A stretch of 64,000 bases of DNA. It comes from Bufo bufo (taxonomy: Eukaryota; Chordata; Amphibia; Anura; Bufonidae). The translations under genes and the position numbers were made by a program. Below are positions 45,925 to 56,229 of this stretch, piece by piece; the first letter of the stretch is position 1; each line of letters starts with the position of its first letter. The stretch spans positions 110,935,295-110,999,294 of the forward strand of contig NC_053397.1 in assembly GCF_905171765.1 (NCBI RefSeq), given 5' to 3'. Below the pieces are notes generated by a model. It saw nothing but the letters and a program-made list of their open reading frames with translations. It ran no database searches and was not told the origin of the DNA.

Positions 45925-46345
45925 TACAATGTTTTATAGGGTCCGCTCACCTACAGGCCCTCACCTCCAATGTTTTATACGGTCTGCTCACCTGTAGGCC
46001 ATCACTACAATGTTTTATAGGGTCCGCTCACCTTCAGGCCCATCACCTTAAATCTTTTATACAGTCTACTCACCTCTAGGTCCTCACTACAATGTTTTAT
46101 AGGGTCTGCTCACCTTCAGGCCCTCACCTCCATTGTTTTATACGGTCTGCTCACCTGTAGGCCCTCACCTGTAATGTTTTATACAGTCTGCTCACCTGTA
46201 GGCCCTCACTACAATGTTTTATAGGGTCCACTCACCTTCAGGCCCTCACCTCCAATTTTTTATACAGTCTGCTCACCTGTAGACCCTCACCTCTAATGAT
46301 TTATACGGTCTGCTCACCTGAAGGCCCTCACATATAATGTTTTAG
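45925..46345. repeat. About 39-bp minisatellite in hAT-1 3' region
   Basis: Around ten imperfect copies of AATGTTTTATAGGGTCTGCTC with ACCTGTAGGCCCTCAC. Non-coding. Confidence 0.9.
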
Positions 46346-47039
46346 AAGGTCAGCTCAGCAGCAGGCACCAGCATGCCCTCGCTCCGAATATTTTGGAGGT
46401 TCACCAGCAGGCCATCAAGGATAATTTTTCAAGGGTGTATATGATGCCCCCCTTTATGTCTAAGAAAGGCTGTATTGGAGTGCCGGTTCCTTGTAATATT
46501 TGGCAGCCCTTTCACTTAGTGCATAGGCTTTAGGAGTGTAGCAGTGTACCTGAACAATTGTAGCACCATGTGAATAAGGCCCTCCTTTATGTGATATACA
46601 GGAGTGCTTCTTACTTGTAATTTTTGGCAGCACTTACACTGTATATACAATTGAATATACAGGAAAGAATGTTTCCTAACAATTTTTCCTCAAAAATTAT
46701 TATTTTTTATTTTTTTTTGGGGGGGGGCAGGGTTTTAGGCTTTTTTTGTCGGTTTGTAAAAGTGGCGTACAACATGGTTCCCAGCAGAGACATTGGAGTC
46801 CAAGATGCATCCAGACATGGTCCCCCTGCTGTTCCTGATCAATTTCAGAGGTGTTTCCATCACTTTCAGACATTTTCCTATGAACCAGGCACCCTCATCC
46901 GAGCAGGGGTTGCCTGGTTGTCTCCCATTGACTTCCATTATACTCGAGTGCTCGGCCGAGCGCACGAATATCGCTATGTGTTCGGACCGAGTACCCGAAC
47001 ACCCGAACACTTTGGTGCTCGCTCATCACTAATGTTTGG

Positions 47040-47132
47040 TTAAGCCTTTCTACCAGATCGTCTGTTTGAGGATGATAAACGGACTTCCGTAGCTTTTTTC
47101 TGTGCAGAAACTTACAGAGCTCCCTCATCACC
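47040..47132 (-). pseudogene. Gmr1-like integrase, Glu-motif segment
   Basis: A short piece between hAT-1 and the solo LTR encodes RELCKFLHRKKLRKSVYHPQ and TDDLVERLNQT on the minus strand, the integrase region with the third catalytic acid. It is cut on one side by hAT-1 (TSD ATGTTTGG) and on the other by the solo LTR (TSD TCACC). Confidence 0.85.
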
Positions 47133-47662
47133 TGTCACCGCCAGTTCTGTGAGAAGATCTGGCAGACGTTTTTCTCTACCTCTTGTATGATGTTCTTTGT
47201 TTTGGTTTCACTTTCTCATCTCCTTTCCTTCTGCCACGTGTCACTTATTTCGACTAATCATCTTCCTTTATAATCCCTCCCATACTGCCTCACTTTGTGG
47301 TTTATACTACTTCCTGGATGAGGTGTTCACTGCTGGAGGCTGCTTCTGCTGTTTGTACAGATAAGTCTTTTACTTTATTGTGTTTCCTTGCTGGCTTGAT
47401 TCTAGGTGACCCTGACTCCGTCCGTATTAAGTGCAGGGAGCCTTTGGTCGTGTCCCCTCACTATTATAGGGTTTTCAGGTGTCACACAGTATTAGGTACG
47501 CGGGCATGCAATCGTCTACCATACAGACTCTTGCATGTGCATAGCAGTGAGGGAGAGCTCTTAGGGTTTTATAGGGCTCACCTATAAGCTCCTTAGTTTG
47601 GGATCAAGCCAGTCGCTCGTTTATTTATATGTTCCAGCTATCTGATAACTTCATCCGTGACA
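47133..47662. mobile_element. Solo LTR inserted in the integrase gene
   Basis: A 530-bp sequence begins TGTCACCGCCAGTTC and ends TTCATCCGTGACA. It is flanked by the exact 5-bp direct repeat TCACC (47128-47132, 47663-47667). TG...CA ends, size and a 5-bp duplication are those of a solo LTR. Its termini (TGTCAC ... GTGACA) resemble those of the element at 36186-38817. Orientation is not certain. Confidence 0.75.
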
Positions 47663-48252
47663 TCACCTTGGACATAAAAGGGGTCCCTTGGTCGGTCAGA
47701 ACATTTTTAGGTAGTCCTACTCAGGAAAACATCTCCATTAATTCCTTAGCTATGAGTTTGACTGAGGTATTTTGCAGTGGCGTAGTCTAGAATGACTAAG
47801 ATGTGTTGATGCCCTCTGGCGGACTTCGGTACTGGTCCTATGAGATCCATAGCTATTCGGTCAAACGGTACTTTGATAATCAGGAGAGGTACTAGGGAAC
47901 TAAGGAAATGTGGCTAGGGGCTAGTTATCTGGCAGGTCGGGCAAGACTTATAAAACTCTTCCACTTCTTTGAATATGCTGGGCCAGTAAAACCGCTGTAG
48001 AATACGATCCTGAGTTTTCTGCAGCCCCAGGTGACCCCCAAGAACGTGTTGGTGGGCTAGATGTAACACAAGCTTGCGATAAGCCTTGGGGACCACCAAT
48101 TGTTCAATAGGTTCACCCCATAGTTGGTTTACTCGATACAACATATCCTGATGAACCACAAAACGGGGAAACTCTGACTCTGCCCCAGGTTGTTGTGGTT
48201 CACCATCTACTATTAACACATTTTCTGGGCGCAAGATAGGGTTGGGTCCCAA
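47663..48252 (-). pseudogene. Gmr1-like integrase, zinc domain and first catalytic residues
   Basis: Minus strand. An HHCC zinc domain is visible: LAHQHVLGGHLGLQKTQDRI ... FYKSCPTCQ. The core follows with VPFDRIAMDLIGPVPKS (first Asp), HQHILVILDYAT and, in another frame, NVLTDQGTPFMS (second Asp). Stops and frameshifts occur near 47910 and 47770. With the pieces at 47040-47132 and 40727-41236 it forms one integrase split by two insertions. It lies between protease and RT. Confidence 0.87.
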
Positions 48253-48632
48253 CGTTGGGTGGTACCAAAATTATCCCAGGAGACATTGAGGTCTATTGAG
48301 GTCTACAAATTCAGGACCTGGCGGCAAGTCCTCCATGTCTCCCACCATCACACTTAGCCGGGTTGTCCCTCTCTCTTCCACCGAAGTCGCGGTCACCCCT
48401 CCCGCTGGCCCTTCGGTCTCAGGTTCCCAGGGTTCTGGTCTCCCCCCTGAGCCGGGCCACTCTGCTAGGGTTACCCCTGTCTCATGGCATCAGTCATTTT
48501 CATAGCAGACCACAGTGCCGGTAAGTCTCTCCCTATTATAAGTTCATAATATAGCTTTGTGGCAACAGCCTCCTCGTGGGTCCAGCGCGGTGGAGTAGGC
48601 TTTTAAGTCTCTGTGGATGCACATCACCCCAA

Positions 48633-48827
48633 CTATCCGCCTGTATACTCAAGGGACCGCACCAGGGTACCCATTACTAGGGTCACCAGACTCCCTGAGT
48701 CCAGCAGAGCCTCCGCCGGAGTGTCTCCCACTTTCACCTGGCACAAATGATCTAGAGATTCTGGGGTACCTGTTGCACACAGCCTCCTGGCATATAGCGA
48801 CTGACGGTAGCCATAGTTAGTGTCCAA
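48633..48827 (-). pseudogene. Gmr1-like protease segment
   Basis: LDHLCQVKVGDTPAEALLDS and GSLVTLV give a retropepsin DSG active site on the minus strand, between gag and integrase. The stretch 48253-48632 to its left is the degraded linker to the integrase with no further motif. Confidence 0.75.
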
Positions 48828-48920
48828 GGGTTCAACCTGATAAAGACAGTCAGCTCTGACATACCCAGTCTCCTGACACCACCAGCAGACTATCGAAGCA
48901 AGGTCTGTCGTGGGTACATC

Positions 48921-49566
48921 TCAGGCGAGTTTTATCGACTCAAAACTCCGGGCCTGGGGTGGAGATTTCCAGGGTTTGCCGACCCCCCTCCCGACAGAAC
49001 CCTCCCTCCCTCCCGACAGAATTCCTGGTAGCTTCGCTTCATAGCGTTCCACCAGGTCCACCATCTCAAGGGCATTGCCAGGAGACACCTGACCGATCCA
49101 GTGCTGGAGAGGGTATGGCAAAGCCCTCCAGAACATATCGGCCAACAGACAATCCAGAATAGCAGTGGGACAGCATGTTAGGCTGTATCCATTTTTGCAA
49201 GAGGTGAAGTAAGTTATAATACTGGGGTCTTGCAGGCTTATCCGGGTTGAACCCCCACTGATGCACCCGCTGGGCCTGGACCAACATATTCACCCCCAGT
49301 CTTGCCAGAATCTTATCCTTGACTTTCTGGTAGTCGGCCACTTGATCGTCCGGCAAGTCGAAATACACCCGCTGGGAATTGGATGCCATGAAAGGAGAGA
49401 CGACCTCAGCCCACTGGTCATGGGGTAGCTTTTCCCTGATGGTCATTTTCTCGTACATCGCCAGGTAGGTTTCGATGTCGTCTGCGGCACGGACTGCTTT
49501 CCGGGCATCGTAGATGCTCGAAGTTGCTCCTACTGTCAGCAAAGCCATCACATGTTGCAGCAGCAA
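48921..49566 (-). pseudogene. Gmr1-like gag with SCAN-like capsid region
   Basis: The minus-strand frame 49566-49066 includes ADDIETYLAMYEKMTIREKL, PHDQWAEVVSPFMASNSQRV and DYQKVKDKILARLGVNMLVQ. A second frame, 49145-48921, carries ALPYPLQHWIGQVSPGNALE and MVDLVERYEAKL. Together these have the layout of the capsid C-terminal domain related to vertebrate SCAN domains (helices containing ILARLGV...QRVHQW, then LPYPLQHWI...LVERY). One frameshift falls near 49100. SCAN domains are thought to derive from Gmr1-like gag, so the match fits the integrase-before-RT order of this element. Confidence 0.8.
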
Positions 49567-49785
49567 CTGGTTAGTCTCCTGCTGCTGCTTATTAGCCTCG
49601 TGTTGCTGCAGGTTTGTCTTTCGCTACTGAAGATTAGCCTCTATGAGGGTCTTCACAACAGCCTCCATTTTGTCATGGGGCACTGGTTGTAATACAGCTG
49701 GCTTAATATACGACATACAACCGTGCCTGAAAAATGCAGAAACAAAAAAAATATATCGGCGTTCACGCCAGCCTGACTGCTAATG

Positions 49786-49801
49786 CACGCATCCCCCACC
49801 A
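49786..49801 (-). promoter_or_regulatory. Gmr1-like primer-binding site (tentative)
   Basis: TGGTGGGGGATGCGTG on the minus strand directly follows the inferred end of the 5' LTR. It is near the complement of a tRNA-Ala 3' end as I recall it, with one or two mismatches. The LTR end is uncertain because the 3' copy is truncated. Confidence 0.4.
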
Positions 49802-50469
49802 ATTGTGGGGTTTCGCTCTGGTAGACAGGATTAGCGAATGCAGTATAGAGGTAACAAGTTCTTTGGATCAAACAGTTCAGTGTTTAATTCACACTTTAGG
49901 CAAGTGACAAAACAAGTAGTCATAATTAGGGATGAGCGAACCCGAACTGTATAGTTCGGGTTCGTACCGAATTTTGGGGTGTCCGTGACACGGACCCGAA
50001 CCCGAACATTTTCGTAAAAGTCCGGGTTCGGGTTCGGTGTTCGGCGCTTTCTTGGCGCTTTTTGAAAGGCTGCAAAGCAGCCAATCAACAAGCGTCATAC
50101 TACTTGGCCCAAGAGGCCATCACAGCCATGCCTACTATTGGCATGGCTGTGATTGGCCAGTGCACCATGTGACCCAGCCTCTATTTAAGCTGGAGTCACG
50201 TAGCGCCGCACGTCACTCTGCTATGATCAGTATAGGGAGAGGTTGCAGCTGCGACGTTAGGGCGAGATTAGGCAGATTAACTCCTCCAAAAGACTTCATT
50301 CTGTGATCGATCTGCAGCTGTGGATCATTGAAGTGCTATTATTGACTTGCTCACTTTTTTGAGGCTGCCCAGAGCGTTTTTAGATCACTTTTTTTCTGGG
50401 GTGATCGGCGGCCATTTTGTGACTTATGGTGCACCAGCACGAGCTATCACCAAGTGTATTTAACCATCG

Positions 50470-50760
50470 ATAGTGTGGTTATTTTGTGCTATATCCTACA
50501 TCAGCTGCAGGCTGAGCCTGTGTCACCGAAGTGCATTTAACCATCAACAGTCTGGTTATTTTTTGGCCATATATTACATCAGCTGCAGGCTGAGCCTGTT
50601 TCATCCAAGTGCATTTAACCATCAACAGTCTGATTATTTTTTGGCCATATACTACATCAGCTGCAGGCTGAGCCTGTGTCACCGAAGTGCATTTAACCAT
50701 CAACAGTCTGGTTATTTTTTGGCCATATATTACATCAGGGGCAAGTTGAGCCTGTCACCC
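50470..50760. repeat. 76-bp tandem repeats, hAT-2 5' region
   Basis: Four copies containing TACATCAGCTGCAGGCTGAG at about 76-bp spacing, upstream of the transposase gene. The 98-codon frame here is repeat-driven. Confidence 0.88.
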
Positions 50761-50769
50761 AGTGCCTAA

Positions 50770-51190
50770 AAAATAGACCTGACATTTCTATTCAACCAAA
50801 TCTGCACAGTTTTAGCTGGTCAAGTTATTTGTAGTGACCGTCAAAGCAGACTTTTTGTTCTGGGTTGAAAAAGCATTCCCAAATTTGCCATTCTGAAAAT
50901 AACTAGTTTGTGGTATTTCAGGCCTACTTGAAATCTATCCCAAAAAGAAAATCTTACATTGAAGTTATTGATAGTATCATTCAGAAAAACCTAAGACACA
51001 CGCTAGCGTGCTGATAGAAGTGTCATTCTGTGATTAAACCTATAACTGTCACACAGCGCAAAAAAAAACAGGTCTCACATCTCTATTCAACCAAATCTGC
51101 ACAGTTTTAGCTGGTCAAGTTATTTGTAGTGACCGTCAAAGCAGACTTTTTGTTCTGGGTTGAAAAAGCATTCCCAAATTTGCCATTCTC
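50770..51190. repeat. 295-bp monomer, about 1.4 copies, hAT-2
   Basis: TCTATTCAACCAAATCTGCA occurs at about 50788 and again 295 bp later, followed each time by CAAAGCAGACTTTTTGTTCT. In reverse complement this is the monomer amplified in hAT-3 at 60631-64000, so it shows the unamplified or ancestral state. Confidence 0.88.
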
Positions 51191-51212
51191 AAAATTGTGG
51201 TGAACGGGAACA

Positions 51213-54200
51213 ATGAGGAAAACATCTAATAAGGGACGCGGACGAGGACGTGGACATGGTCGTGGTGGTGTTAGTGGACCCTCTGGTGCTGGGAGAGGAC
51301 GTGGCCGTTCTGCCACAGCCACACGTCCTAGTGAACCAACTACCTCAGGTCCCAGTAGCCAGCAGAATTTACAGCGATATTTGGTGGGGCCCAATGCCGT
51401 TCTAAGGATGGTAAGGCCTGAGCAGGTACAGGCATTAGTCAATTGGGTGGCCGACAGTGGATCCAGCACGTTCACATTATCTCCCACCCAGTCTTCTGCA
51501 GAAAGCGCACAGATGGCGCATGAAAACCAAGCCCATCAGTCTGTCACATCACCCCCATGCATATCAGGGAAACTGTCTGAGCCTCAAGTTATGCAGCAGT
51601 CTCTTATGCTGTTTGAAGACTCTGCTGCCAGGGTTTCCCAAGGGCATCCACCTAGCCCTTCCCCAGGGGTGGAAGAGATAGAATGCACTAACGCACAACC
51701 ACTTATTTTTCCTGATGATGAGGACATGGGAATACGACCTCAGCACGTCTCTAATGATGACGAAACACAGGTGCCAACTGCTGCGTCTTTCTGCAGTGTG
51801 CAGACTGAACAGGAGGTCAGGGATCAAGACTGGGTGGAAGACGATGCAGGGGACGATGAGGTCCTAGACCCCACATGGAATGAAGGTCGTGCCACTGACT
51901 TTCACAGTTCGGAGGAAGAGGCAGTGGTGAGACCGAGCCAACAGCGTAGCAAAAGAGGGAGCAGTGGGCAAAATCAGAACACCCGCCGCCAAGAGACTCC
52001 GCCTGCTACTGACCGCCGCCATCTGGGACCGAGCACCCCAAAGGCAGCTTCAAGGAGTTCCCTGGCATGGCACTTCTTCAAACAATGTGCTGACGACAAG
52101 ACCCGAGTGGTTTGCACGCTGTGCCATCAGAGCCTGAAGCGAGGCATTAACGTTCTGAACCTTAGCACAACCTGCATGACCAGGCACCTGCATGCAAAGC
52201 ATGAACTGCAGTGGAGTAAACACCTTAAAAACAAGGAAGTCACTCAGGCTCCCCCTGCTACATCTTCTGCTGCTGCCGCCTCGGCCTCTTCTGCTGCTGC
52301 CGCCGCCTCGGCCTCTTCCTCTGCCTCTGGAGGAACGTTGGCACCTGCCGCCCAGCAAACATGGGATGTACCACCAACACCACCACCTGCGTCACCAAGC
52401 ATCTCAACCATGTCACACGGCAGCGTTCAGCTCTCCATCTCACAAACATTTGAGAGAAAGCGTAAATTCTCACCTAGCCACCCTCGATCCCTGGCCCTGA
52501 ATGCCAGCATTTCTAAACTACTGGCCTATGAAATGCTGTCATTTTGGTTGGTGGACACACACAGATTCAAACAGCTCATGTCACTTGCTGTCCCACAGTA
52601 TGTTGTTCCCAGCCGCCACTACTTCTCTAAGAGAGCCGTGCCTTCCCTGCACAAACAAGTGTCCGATAAAATCAAGTGTGCACTGCGCAACGCCATCTGT
52701 GGCAAGGTCCACCTAACCACAGATACGTGGACCAGTAAGCACGGCCAGGGACGCTATATCTCCCTAACTGCACACTGGGTAAATGTAGTGGCGGCTGGGC
52801 CCCAGGCGGAGAGCTATTTGGCGCACGTCCTTCCGCCACCAAGGATCGCAGGGCAACATTCTTTGCCTGCTGTCTCCTTCTCCTCCTACTCAGCTTCCTC
52901 CTCCTCTTCTTCCACCTGCTCATCCAGTCAGCCACACACCTTCACCACCAACTTCAGCACAGCACGGGGTAAACGTCAGCAGGCCATTCTGAAACTCATA
53001 TGTTTGGGGGACAGGCCCCACACCGCACAGGAGTTGTGGCGGGGTATAGAACAACAGACCGACGAGTGGTTGCTGCCGGTGAGCCTCAAGCCCGGCCTGG
53101 TGGTGTGCGATAATGGGCGAAATCTCGTTGCAGCTCTGGAACTAGCCGGTTTGACGCACATCCCTTGCCTGGCGCATGTACTGAATTTGGTGGTGCAGAA
53201 GTTCATTCGCAACTACCCCAACATGTCAGAGCTGCTGCATAAAGTGCGGGCCGTCTGTTCGCGCTTCCGGCGTTCACACCCTGCCGCTGCTCGCCTGTCT
53301 GCGCTACAGCGTAACTTCGGCCTTCCCGCTCACCGCCTCATATGCGACGTGCCCACCAGGTGGAACTCCACCTTGCATATGCTGGACAGACTGTGCGAGC
53401 AGCAGCAGGCCATAGTGGAGTTTCAGCTGCAGCACGCACGGGTCAGTCGCACTGCGGATCAGACCCACTTCACCACCAATGACTGGGCCTCCATGCGAGA
53501 CCTGTGTGCCCTGTTGCGCTGTTTCGTGTACTCCACCAACATGGCCAGTGGCGATGACGCCGTTATCAGCGTTACAATACCACTTCTATGTCTCCTTGAG
53601 AAAACACTTAGGGCGATGATGGAAGAGGAGGTGGCCCAGGAGGAAGAGGAGGAAGAGGGGTCATTTTTAGCACTTTCAGGCCAGTCTCTTCAAAGTGACT
53701 CAGAGGGAGGTTTTTTGCAACACCAGAGGCCAGGTACAAATGTGGCCAGACAGGGCCCACTACTGGAGGAGGTGGAGGAGGATGAGGATGAAGCATGTTC
53801 ACAGCGGGGTGGCACCCAAAGCAGCTCGGGCCCATCACTGGTGCGTGGCTGGGGGGAAACACAGGACGATGACCATACGCCTCCCACAGAGGACAGCTTG
53901 TCCTTACCTCTGGGCAGCCTGGCACACATGAGCGACTACATGCTGCAGTGCCTGCGCAACGACAGCAGAGTTGCCCACATTTTAACATGTGCAGACTACT
54001 GGGTTGCCACCCTGCTGGATCCCCGGTACAAAGACAATGTGCCCACCTTACTTCCTACACTGGAGCGTGATAGGAAGATGCGCGAGTACAAGCGCACGTT
54101 GGTAGACGCGCTACTGAGAGCATTCCCAAATGTCACAGGGGAACCAGTGGAAGCCCAAGGCGAAGGCAGAGGAGGAGCAAGAGGTCGCCAACGCAGCTGT

Positions 54201-54620
54201 GTCACGGCCAGCTCCTCTGAGGGCAGGGTTAGCATGGCAGAGATGTGGAAAAGTTTTGTCACCACGCCACAGCTAACTGCACCACCACCTGATACGGAAC
54301 GTGTTAGCAGGAGGCAACATTTCACTAACATGGTGGAACAGTACCTGTGCACACCCCTCCACGTACTGACTGATGGTTCGGCCCCATTAAACTTTTGGGT
54401 CTCCAAATTGTCCACGTGGCCAGAGCTAGCCTTTTATGCCTTGCAGGTGCTGGCCTGCCCGGCGGCCAGCGTTTTGTCTGAACGTGTATACAGCACGGCA
54501 GGGGGCGTCATTACAGACAAACGCAGCCGCCTGTCTACAGCCAATGTGGACAAGCTGACGTTCATAAAAATGAACCAGGCATGGATCCCACAGGACCTGT
54601 CCATCCCTTGTGCAGATTAG
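51213..54620 (+). CDS. hAT-2 transposase, intact BED/hAT frame
   Basis: An uninterrupted 1135-codon frame from ATG (GAACAATGAGG) to TAG. The N-terminus is arginine/glycine-rich (RGRGRGHGRGGVSG), followed by a long acidic, low-complexity region. A BED-type zinc finger lies at about residues 284-330 (WHFFKQCADDKTRVVCTLCH ... RHLHAKH). The RNase-H-like hAT core has VHLTTDTWTSKHGQ (first Asp, about 505), LVVCDNGRNLVAALE (second Asp, about 632) and PCLAHVLNLVVQ, with a helical insertion. The hATC domain at about 1057-1116 ends it: VLACPAASVLSERVYSTAGG holds the catalytic Glu near 1088. The protein should cut and rejoin hAT ends in the nucleus as a multimer. No intron is needed. Very close in sequence to hAT-3; hAT-1 is a distant cousin. 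A domesticated role cannot be excluded, but flanking TIRs and a TSD argue for a plain transposon. Confidence 0.9.
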   Translation: MRKTSNKGRGRGRGHGRGGVSGPSGAGRGRGRSATATRPSEPTTSGPSSQQNLQRYLVGPNAVLRMVRPEQVQALVNWVADSGSSTFTLSPTQSSAESAQMAHENQAHQSVTSPPCISGKLSEPQVMQQSLMLFEDSAARVSQGHPPSPSPGVEEIECTNAQPLIFPDDEDMGIRPQHVSNDDETQVPTAASFCSVQTEQEVRDQDWVEDDAGDDEVLDPTWNEGRATDFHSSEEEAVVRPSQQRSKRGSSGQNQNTRRQETPPATDRRHLGPSTPKAASRSSLAWHFFKQCADDKTRVVCTLCHQSLKRGINVLNLSTTCMTRHLHAKHELQWSKHLKNKEVTQAPPATSSAAAASASSAAAAASASSSASGGTLAPAAQQTWDVPPTPPPASPSISTMSHGSVQLSISQTFERKRKFSPSHPRSLALNASISKLLAYEMLSFWLVDTHRFKQLMSLAVPQYVVPSRHYFSKRAVPSLHKQVSDKIKCALRNAICGKVHLTTDTWTSKHGQGRYISLTAHWVNVVAAGPQAESYLAHVLPPPRIAGQHSLPAVSFSSYSASSSSSSTCSSSQPHTFTTNFSTARGKRQQAILKLICLGDRPHTAQELWRGIEQQTDEWLLPVSLKPGLVVCDNGRNLVAALELAGLTHIPCLAHVLNLVVQKFIRNYPNMSELLHKVRAVCSRFRRSHPAAARLSALQRNFGLPAHRLICDVPTRWNSTLHMLDRLCEQQQAIVEFQLQHARVSRTADQTHFTTNDWASMRDLCALLRCFVYSTNMASGDDAVISVTIPLLCLLEKTLRAMMEEEVAQEEEEEEGSFLALSGQSLQSDSEGGFLQHQRPGTNVARQGPLLEEVEEDEDEACSQRGGTQSSSGPSLVRGWGETQDDDHTPPTEDSLSLPLGSLAHMSDYMLQCLRNDSRVAHILTCADYWVATLLDPRYKDNVPTLLPTLERDRKMREYKRTLVDALLRAFPNVTGEPVEAQGEGRGGARGRQRSCVTASSSEGRVSMAEMWKSFVTTPQLTAPPPDTERVSRRQHFTNMVEQYLCTPLHVLTDGSAPLNFWVSKLSTWPELAFYALQVLACPAASVLSERVYSTAGGVITDKRSRLSTANVDKLTFIKMNQAWIPQDLSIPCAD

Positions 54621-54737
54621 ATATTAACTACCTCCCCTTAACAATATATTATTCTACTCCAGGGCACTTCCTCATTCAATACTATTTTTAATTTCATTTT
54701 ACCATTATATTGTGGGGCAACCCAAAGTTGAATGAAC

Positions 54738-55118
54738 CTCTCCTCTGTCTGGGTGCCGGGGCCTAAATGTGTGACAGTGGCCTGTTTCAGTGGTGGGTGA
54801 CGTGAAGCTTGATTCTCTGCTATGACATGAAGACAGATTCTGCGCTGACATAAGGCCAGATTCTCTGTTACGGGACCGCTCTCCTCTGTCTGGGTGCCGG
54901 GGCCTAAATGTGTGACAGTGGCCTGTTCCAGTGGTGGGTGACGTGAAGCCTGATTCTCTGCTATGACATGAAGACTGATTCTGCGCTGACATGAAGCCAG
55001 ATTCTCTGCTATGGCATGAAGAGACTGATTCTCTGCTGACATGAAGCCAGATTCTTTGCTATGGCATGAAGAGACTGATTCTCTGCTGACGTGAAGCCAG
55101 ATTCTCTGCTATGGGACC
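54738..55118. repeat. 141-bp repeat, about two copies, hAT-2 3' region
   Basis: CTCCTCTGTCTGGGTGCCGG starts at 54740 and again at 54881, followed by further partial ATTCTCTGCTATGGCATGAA units. In hAT-3 the same unit is present six times. Confidence 0.85.
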
Positions 55119-55726
55119 TCTGTCCAATTGATATTGGTTCATTTTTATTTTTTTAATTTTAATTTTAATTCATTTCCCTATCCACATTTGTTTGCAGGAG
55201 ATTTACCTACATGTTGCTGCCTTTTGCAGCCCTCTAGCTCTTTCCTGGGCTGTTTTACAGCCTTTTTAGTGCCCAAAAGTTCGGGTCCCCATTGACTTCA
55301 ATGGGGTTCGGGTTCGGGACGAAGTTCGGGTCGGGTTCGGATCCCGAACCCCAACATTTCCGGGAAGTTCGGCCGAACTTCTCGAACCCGAACATCCAGG
55401 TGTTCGCTCAACTCTAGTCATAATCAAATAAAAAGTCACCTTGTTGGTGGTAATTTACACCATGCCTCAACGAGTCCTTGACTATAGCAGCACCAAAATG
55501 TTTTCACACGAAACAGGTAGCAAGCCTTCATCTAGAAACAGAGACACGGCTTCTGAGCCCAGCTGCCTATTTAAGGACAGCCAGGTGCTGCCAAGACACG
55601 GACCGGCACTTAAAATCCGGTCCGGTATTTGACCTCACTTGGCTGTAACTCAGCCCAGCAGCACATGCTGGGAGGAAAATACCTGTTTTCCCAGACAAAA
55701 CCTCTCACTGTGTCACTATGTATATA

Positions 55727-55937
55727 CACTGCTCAAAAAAATAAAGGGAACACTTAAACAACACAATGTAACTCCAAGTCAATCACACTTCTGTGAAATC
55801 AAACTGTCCACTTAGGAAGCAACACTGAGTGACAATCAATTTCACATGCTGTTGTGCAAATGGGATAGACAACAGGTGGAAATTATAGGCAATTAGCAAG
55901 ACACCCCCAATAAAGGAGTGGTTCTGCAGGTGGTGAC
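55727..55937 (+). mobile_element. Tc1 family B, left end, split by hAT-3
   Basis: Matches 24829-25040 almost perfectly, from CACTGCTCAAAAAAATAAAG to CTGCAGGTGGTGAC. The remainder should lie beyond hAT-3, outside the window. It starts after a TATATA tract. Confidence 0.92.
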
Positions 55938-56229
55938 TAGAGTTGAGCGAACACCTGGATGTTCGGGTTCGAGAAGTTCGGCCGAACTTCCCGGAAATGT
56001 TCGGGTTCGGGATCCGAACCCGAACCGAACTTCGTCCCGAACCCCATTGAAGTCAATGGGGACCCGAACTTTTGGGCACTAAAAAGGCAGTAAAACAGCC
56101 CAGGAAAGAGCTAGAGGGCTGCAAAAGGCAGCAACATGTAGGTAAATCCCCTGCAAACAAATGTGGATAGGGAAATGAATTAAAATTAAAATAAAAAAAA
56201 TAAAAATGACCCAATATCAATTGGACAGA

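Larger units (their letters stand above)
41245..47031 (+). mobile_element. hAT-1 transposon
   Basis: A 5787-bp element with ends TAGTCATGAGCGAGCA and, inward from the right, TAGTGATGAGCGAGCA. The 8-bp target duplication ATGTTTGG is exact at 41237-41244 and 47032-47039. It interrupts the integrase gene of the Gmr1-like element. Subterminal CGGCCGAG/CTCGGCCG words are plausible transposase sites. Confidence 0.95.
49927..55416 (+). mobile_element. hAT-2 transposon, complete
   Basis: A 5490-bp element with an exact 8-bp target duplication GTCATAAT (49919-49926, 55417-55424). The ends are TAGGGATGAGCGAACCCGAA and, inward from the right, TAGAGTTGAGCGAACACCTG. The first and last 150 bp are crowded with GTTCGGGTTCGG / CCGAACCCGAAC words, probable transposase-binding sites. 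Its transposase frame is uninterrupted, so it is the best candidate in the window for an autonomous element. Confidence 0.95.
49802..55715 (-). repeat. Gmr1-like 5' LTR, split by hAT-2
   Basis: The two LTR parts are 55715-55417 and 49926-49802. Together they match the 3' LTR at 39122-39568. The minus-strand start is TGACACAGTGAGAGG, with TTAAATAGGCAGCTG as a TATA-like region near 55570. The interruption carries the GTCATAAT duplication of hAT-2. Confidence 0.85.
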
